From: Paenibacillus bovis
Lineage (GTDB): Bacteria; Bacillota; Bacilli; Bacillales; Bacillaceae_C
Reading direction: 5' to 3'
Assembly (NCBI GenBank): GCA_007679095.1
Contig: VEFU01000044.1
Location: 1 to 38,453, forward strand
DNA: 38,453 nt
The notes beneath the pieces were generated by a model. The model was not told the DNA's origin, did no database searches, and saw nothing but the letters and a program-made list of their open reading frames with translations. The position numbers were made by a program, and so were the translations under genes. This document shows, one piece after another, positions 33,823 through 38,453 of this stretch; the stretch's first letter is position 1, and every line of letters starts with the position of its first letter.

Positions 33823-36660
33823 ATGAGTAAAGAGGCTTTATATCAGAGTGCACCGTGGAAAAATTTCACTGGCCCCAACCTCGGATATGTAATTGAAGTG
33901 TATGAGGAGTATTTAGAAGATCCAGAAAAAGTAGACCCCGAATTAAGAGAATTATTTGACGAGTGGGGTGCACCTACACCTGGTGTCGATGTAATGACAA
34001 CAAAAGGGCAGGCTGATATTTCCTTTCAATTACCGGCAAATCCAGATGTATATAGCAAAATCGTCGCAGCAGTAAAACTAGCCGATAATATCCGTACTTA
34101 TGGTCATTTAGCAGCAGAGACCAATCCTTTATTTGAAAAAGAGCAGATTAGAAGATTAGAATTATCAGAGTATAATCTAACAGAAGCTGATTTGAAGAAA
34201 GTTCCTGCTTCATTTATATCACCTAATGCTCCTTCAGATTTAAAGGATGGACTTGATGCCATCAACCATCTGAAAAAAGTATATACGCAACGGATTTCTT
34301 TTGAATACCATCAAGTACATGAGCTGGAAGAAAGAAACTGGCTTCAACATCAAATTGAATCTGAGAAATTTTATCCTTCCTTAACGAAGGAACAAAGGTT
34401 AAATTTATTATATAGACTTGCAGAAGTTGAGGGGTTTGAATCCTTTATACATAGAACGTTTGTTGGACAAAAGCGTTTCTCTATTGAAGGACTTGATACT
34501 CTCGTACCATTAATGGATAAGATTGTAAGTGCTTCAGTAGGATCTGGTACAAGAACAATTAATATTGGTATGGCGCACCGTGGACGCTTAAATGTCCTTG
34601 CTCATGTTTTAGAAAAACCATATAAACTAATATTCTCTGAGTTCCAACATGCTCCAAATAAGGATTTGATTCCATCAGAAGGATCAATTGGAATTACTTA
34701 TGGTTGGACTGGTGATGTAAAATACCATTTAGGTGCAGACCGTCAATTGAAACAAGGCGATTCTGTAAGGGCAAGAATAACACTTGCTAACAACCCAAGT
34801 CATTTAGAGGTAGTAGGACCTGTTGTTGATGGATATACACGTGCAGCACAGGAAACACGTAATCAATCTGGATATCCAATCCAAAATCTTGATAGTTGTT
34901 TAGCAATATCAGTACATGGAGATGCTGCTTTCCCAGGTGAGGGAATTGTTCAAGAAACGTTAAATATGGGTCGTCTAAAGGGATATAATACGGGAGGAAC
35001 TATCCATATTATAGCCAATAATATGATTGGTTTTACAACAGAGAGCACAGATTCACGTTCAACTAAGTATGCTTCAGATATTGCTAAAGGATTTGAAATT
35101 CCTATTGTGCATGTTAATGCAGACGATCCTGAAGCTGTACTAGCAGCGGCAATCTTAGCTTATAAATATAGACAAAAATTCCATAAAGATTTTGTAATTG
35201 ATTTAATTGGGTATAGAAGATTTGGTCACAATGAAACAGATGAGCCTATGGTAACAAATCCTCTTCTATACAAAAAGATAAAAAATCATAAGACTGTAAA
35301 AGAGTTATATGCTGAACGCTTAATTGAAAAGGGTTTATTATCTAAAGAGGAAGCCGAAAAAATCGATGAAGAGATAAAAAATAAGCTGCAAAGAGAATAT
35401 GAATTAGCAGCTAAACATAGTGAAGATCAAGATACTGAGATGAACCCACCAGAATACATCATGAAAGGTTTTCAAGAACCGAAAACTAGTGTACCGATGG
35501 AGGAATTACAGCAACTTAATTCTGAACTTTTAAAGTGGCCAGAAAACTTTAATGTGTTTCAAAAGTTGAGTCGAATATTAAAAAGAAGAGAATCTGCCTT
35601 TAACGGAGATGGAAAAATAGATTGGGCGCATGCTGAATCACTTGCTTTTGGTTCAATATTAAAAGAAGGTACTCCAATTCGCTTAACAGGTCAAGATTCA
35701 CAAAGAGGTACATTTGCTCATCGAAACCTAGTATTACATGATGAAAATACTGGTGAAGAGTATATACCGATGCACCATATATCTGGATCAAAAGCATCAT
35801 TTGTAGTGTACAATAGCCCATTAACAGAAGCTGGAGTAGTTGGTTTTGAATATGGCTATAATGTATTTGCACCAGAAACACTCGTGATATGGGAAGCTCA
35901 ATTTGGTGATTTTGCAAATATGGCACAAGTATATTTTGATCAGTTTATATCTTCTAGTCGAGCTAAGTGGGGACAAAAGTCAGGACTTGTAATGATGTTA
36001 CCTCATGGTTATGAAGGTCAAGGACCAGAGCACTCCAGTGGAAGAATGGAAAGATTCTTACAAAGTGCTGCAGAAAATAACTGGACAGTTGCAAATGTTT
36101 CGACTGCAGGTCAATATTTCCATTTATTAAGAAGACAAGCAGCAACATTGCAAAAAGAAGAAGTGAAACCTTTGGTTCTGATGACACCAAAATCACTTCT
36201 ACGTCATCCATTAGCTTCTGTGGATGTTACAGATTTAACGGAAGGGAAATTCCAATCCGTTTTAGAACAAAAAGGATTGGGTGAAGACCATAACGCAGTT
36301 GAGCGAATTATTCTTTGCAGCGGGAAGATTGCTATTGATTTAGAAGAATATGTGACTGAAAAAGATAATCTAGAATGGCTCCATATTTTACGAGTTGAAG
36401 AATTGTATCCGTTCCCTAAAGCACAAATCGAAAACATTTTATCGCGTTATCCAAATGTAAAAGAACTAGTTTGGGTACAAGAAGAACCAAAAAATATGGG
36501 TGGATGGATGCATGTTGATCCTTATTTAAGAAAACTAGCTCCTCAAGGAGTAGAGGTGAGATATATAGGACGCCGTAGACGCTCTAGTCCTTCTGAGGGT
36601 GACCCAACGATTCATCGTAAAACACAAAATCTAATCATTCAAGAAGCAATGAAAAGATAA
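33823..36660 (+). CDS. odhA: 2-oxoglutarate dehydrogenase E1 component
   Basis: This 945-residue thiamine-diphosphate enzyme decarboxylates 2-oxoglutarate in the citric acid cycle and passes the succinyl group to the lipoyl arm of E2. The N-terminus carries the short E2-binding segment (APWKNFTGPNLGYVIEVYEE). The active centre has MAHRGRLN, HGDAAFPGEG with the cofactor Asp, and IANNMIGFTT. The C-terminal half has the HGYEGQGPEHSSGRMERFL and WVQEEPKNMG blocks. The length and motifs are those of Bacillus OdhA. It is followed by odhB after a repeat-filled gap of 335 bases. Confidence 0.97.
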   Translation: MSKEALYQSAPWKNFTGPNLGYVIEVYEEYLEDPEKVDPELRELFDEWGAPTPGVDVMTTKGQADISFQLPANPDVYSKIVAAVKLADNIRTYGHLAAETNPLFEKEQIRRLELSEYNLTEADLKKVPASFISPNAPSDLKDGLDAINHLKKVYTQRISFEYHQVHELEERNWLQHQIESEKFYPSLTKEQRLNLLYRLAEVEGFESFIHRTFVGQKRFSIEGLDTLVPLMDKIVSASVGSGTRTINIGMAHRGRLNVLAHVLEKPYKLIFSEFQHAPNKDLIPSEGSIGITYGWTGDVKYHLGADRQLKQGDSVRARITLANNPSHLEVVGPVVDGYTRAAQETRNQSGYPIQNLDSCLAISVHGDAAFPGEGIVQETLNMGRLKGYNTGGTIHIIANNMIGFTTESTDSRSTKYASDIAKGFEIPIVHVNADDPEAVLAAAILAYKYRQKFHKDFVIDLIGYRRFGHNETDEPMVTNPLLYKKIKNHKTVKELYAERLIEKGLLSKEEAEKIDEEIKNKLQREYELAAKHSEDQDTEMNPPEYIMKGFQEPKTSVPMEELQQLNSELLKWPENFNVFQKLSRILKRRESAFNGDGKIDWAHAESLAFGSILKEGTPIRLTGQDSQRGTFAHRNLVLHDENTGEEYIPMHHISGSKASFVVYNSPLTEAGVVGFEYGYNVFAPETLVIWEAQFGDFANMAQVYFDQFISSSRAKWGQKSGLVMMLPHGYEGQGPEHSSGRMERFLQSAAENNWTVANVSTAGQYFHLLRRQAATLQKEEVKPLVLMTPKSLLRHPLASVDVTDLTEGKFQSVLEQKGLGEDHNAVERIILCSGKIAIDLEEYVTEKDNLEWLHILRVEELYPFPKAQIENILSRYPNVKELVWVQEEPKNMGGWMHVDPYLRKLAPQGVEVRYIGRRRRSSPSEGDPTIHRKTQNLIIQEAMKR

Positions 36661-36666
36661 AAAAGA

Positions 36667-36899
36667 GGAAGGCAACGCCCAGGGGCGACAGGCAAATGTT
36701 CTGCCGTCAAGAAGTTGCATTATAACTTCGTGCCGGCAGGTTATTTGACCCCGAGCCCCTGTTGCCTGAAGCTGGACAAAGAAAAGCGGAAGGCAACGCC
36801 CAGGGGCGACAGGCAAATGTTCTGCCGTCAAGAAGTTGCATATAACTTCGTGCCGGCAGGTTATTTGACCCCGAGCCCCTGTTGCCTGAAGCTGGACAA
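36667..36899. repeat. Tandem duplication of a hairpin repeat between odhA and odhB
   Basis: Two copies, 36667-36779 and 36788-36899, are identical except for one missing base and are separated by 8 bases (period 121). Each begins GGAAGGCAACGCCCAGGGGC and ends AGCCCCTGTTGCC plus a short tail, so its ends are inverted. Inside, CTGCCG and CGGCAG flank GAAGTT/AACTTC. In RNA each copy should fold into a large hairpin. The GC-rich content is unlike the surrounding DNA. It lies inside what is normally one operon. Confidence 0.9.
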
Positions 36900-36995
36900 G
36901 CAATATTAGAAACTGAATATATCCATATGTTTAAAAAAATAAGCAGCGTATAACTAGAGACTACTAGATGGTTTATACTTAGAGGAGGATTTAAA

Positions 36996-38252
36996 GTGGC
37001 TGAAATTAAAGTGCCTGAATTAGCAGAATCCATTACGGAAGGTACAATTGCACAATGGTTAAAGAAAGTTGGAGAACATGTTGAAAAAGGGGAATATATT
37101 GTAGAACTTGAAACCGATAAGGTTAACCTCGAGGTAATATCCGAAGAGTCTGGAGTACTTACAGAATTAAAGGCAGCAGAAGGTGATACGGTTCAGGTAG
37201 GAGATGTTATTGCCATTGTTGATGCTTCAGCTATAGGTGAAGTGAAAGAAGAAGCTCCAACTACCGAACCTGAAAAAGTAGATGAACCGAAAGCTGAACA
37301 CGAAGTGAAAACAGAAACAAATGCAGAACCAAAAGTAGAAGAACCTGTTCAGGATAAAAAGGAACGCTTTATCGCTTCTCCTGCAGCACGTAAGTTAGCT
37401 AGAGAAAAAGGTATTGATCTAAGTAACGTGCCGACTACTGATCCTCTTGGACGCGTGAGAAAACAAGATGTTTCTTCTTATTCCGACCAACCAAAGCAAG
37501 AAACAAAGTCAGTCCAAAGTACAAAACCAATGCCTGAGCATGAAATTGGTAAACCTGTTGAACGTGTTCGAATTTCAAGACGTCGCCAAACTATTGCTAA
37601 GCGATTAGTAGAAGTGAAACAAAATACAGCAATGTTAACAACATTCAATGAAATTGATATGTCCGCAGTAATGGATTTGCGTAAACGTAAGAAGGATAAA
37701 TTCTATGAACAACATGATGTTCGTCTTGGTTTCATGTCATTCTTTACGAAAGCTGTTGTAGCTGCTTTAAAGAAATATCCTGCTGTAAACGCAGAATTAC
37801 AAGGCGATGAATTGTTATTGAAAAAATACTACGACATTGGTGTTGCTGTTTCAACAGATGAAGGATTAGTTGTACCAGTAATTCGTGATTGTGATCGAAA
37901 GAATTTCGCGGAAATTGAAGCTGATATATTAGCGGTAGCGAAAAAAGCTCGCGATAATAAATTGGCACTAAGTGATCTGCAGGGCGGAACATTTACGATT
38001 ACAAATGGTGGGGTATTTGGTTCACTATTATCTACACCAATCTTAAACGGAACACAAGTTGGTATTTTAGGAATGCATACAATTCAAACAAGACCTGTAG
38101 CGATTGATGCAGAAAGAATGGAAAATAGACCAATGATGTATGTAGCATTATCATACGACCACCGTGTTATTGATGGAAAAGAAGCGGTAGGCTTCCTTGT
38201 TACAATTAAGCAACTTTTAGAAAACCCTGAAGATTTACTATTAGAGGGTTAA
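36996..38252 (+). CDS. odhB: 2-oxoglutarate dehydrogenase E2, dihydrolipoamide succinyltransferase
   Basis: This 418-residue protein has an N-terminal lipoyl domain with Lys42 in ETDKVNLEV. An acidic, proline-rich linker and a peripheral-subunit-binding domain ([19 protein letters not shown]) follow. The C-terminal catalytic domain ends with the active-site [16 protein letters not shown]. It transfers the succinyl group to CoA and forms the core of the complex. It starts with GTG after AGAGGAGG. The ribosome site is strong, which may offset losses from the repeats upstream. Confidence 0.97.
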   Translation: MAEIKVPELAESITEGTIAQWLKKVGEHVEKGEYIVELETDKVNLEVISEESGVLTELKAAEGDTVQVGDVIAIVDASAIGEVKEEAPTTEPEKVDEPKAEHEVKTETNAEPKVEEPVQDKKERFIASPAARKLAREKGIDLSNVPTTDPLGRVRKQDVSSYSDQPKQETKSVQSTKPMPEHEIGKPVERVRISRRRQTIAKRLVEVKQNTAMLTTFNEIDMSAVMDLRKRKKDKFYEQHDVRLGFMSFFTKAVVAALKKYPAVNAELQGDELLLKKYYDIGVAVSTDEGLVVPVIRDCDRKNFAEIEADILAVAKKARDNKLALSDLQGGTFTITNGGVFGSLLSTPILNGTQVGILGMHTIQTRPVAIDAERMENRPMMYVALSYDHRVIDGKEAVGFLVTIKQLLENPEDLLLEG

Positions 38253-38300
38253 TTCCTAAAAAAGTGATTGAGATAAAGTAGTATAAATATGCCCTTAAAG

Positions 38301-38326
38301 CCGAACTATTTTTAGTTCGGTTTTTA
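38301..38326 (+). terminator. Terminator of the odh genes
   Basis: CCGAACT (38301-38307) pairs with AGTTCGG (38314-38320), followed by TTTTT. It begins 48 bases after the odhB stop. Confidence 0.85.
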
Positions 38327-38453
38327 TTGTCCTTAAAGTGTAGCCCATAAAGAATTGACTTTCTACAATATAAGTTGGCTCTATAATATTTGTTGGGGTT
38401 GTCCTACAATTTTTATGCAAAAAAATACACGCATATATCCAATTCTCTTATAC

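Noticed and set aside
36667-36899. Possible CRISPR array
   Set aside because: There are only two units of about 113 bases with an 8-base gap. Each unit is itself a hairpin, and there are no spacers of regular length.
36631-37033. Open frames on the minus strand with a repeated Gly-Ser-rich peptide
   Set aside because: They are translations of the tandem DNA repeat between odhA and odhB, lack ribosome sites and differ only by the repeat's one-base change.

Overview
The window looks like the chromosome of a low-GC, endospore-forming member of the Bacillaceae. It has a complete GerA-type germinant-receptor operon, a Bacillus-style odhA-odhB pair, a guanine riboswitch in front of an NCS2 purine permease, strong GGAGG-type ribosome binding sites, several TTG/GTG starts, and intergenic hairpin repeats typical of this family. 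No rRNA or tRNA genes and no CRISPR array are visible.

Region 1 (1-8500) is the transposition module of a Tn7-like element. The order is tniQ-1, an inactive TnsB-like gene, a fused tnsA-tnsB, tnsC and tniQ-2, all on the plus strand. The first four overlap and probably form one transcript from a promoter at 508-536. The second gene is a TnsB paralogue in which all three DDE catalytic positions are replaced, yet its frame is open and coupled to its neighbours. Candidate TnsB-binding repeats lie upstream (30-70 and 292-306). No cas genes lie in the window and the element's ends are not resolved.

Region 2 (8500-13700) is accessory. It holds a single-motif LAGLIDADG endonuclease without a normal start codon, a DUF4440/NTF2-like protein, a cytoplasmic subtilase-fold protein with Cys in place of the nucleophilic Ser and a HEAT-like tail, and a four-gene run alternating Nudix and HAD hydrolases.

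Region 3 (13700-18640) has a YvbH-like PH-domain protein and a spore-germination operon (A, B and C subunits plus a small membrane protein).

Region 4 (19090-27150) is a divergent amino-sugar/glycoside locus. On the minus strand are a GH4 enzyme, an AraC regulator and NagB. On the plus strand are a GH20 hexosaminidase-like enzyme, a MATE/MOP-type membrane protein and a second GH4 enzyme. GH20 and GH4 would release sugars, NagB would feed glucosamine-6-phosphate into glycolysis, and the AraC protein would be the sensor.

Region 5 (27150-33450) holds a 186-bp inverted-repeat element, the riboswitch-controlled purine permease, an isolated ribA-ribD pair, a small conserved-looking protein, an MFS exporter and an Hsp20-like protein. 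Region 6 (33823-38252) is odhA-odhB, the E1 and E2 subunits of 2-oxoglutarate dehydrogenase. The two genes are separated by a tandemly duplicated hairpin repeat of about 113 bp.
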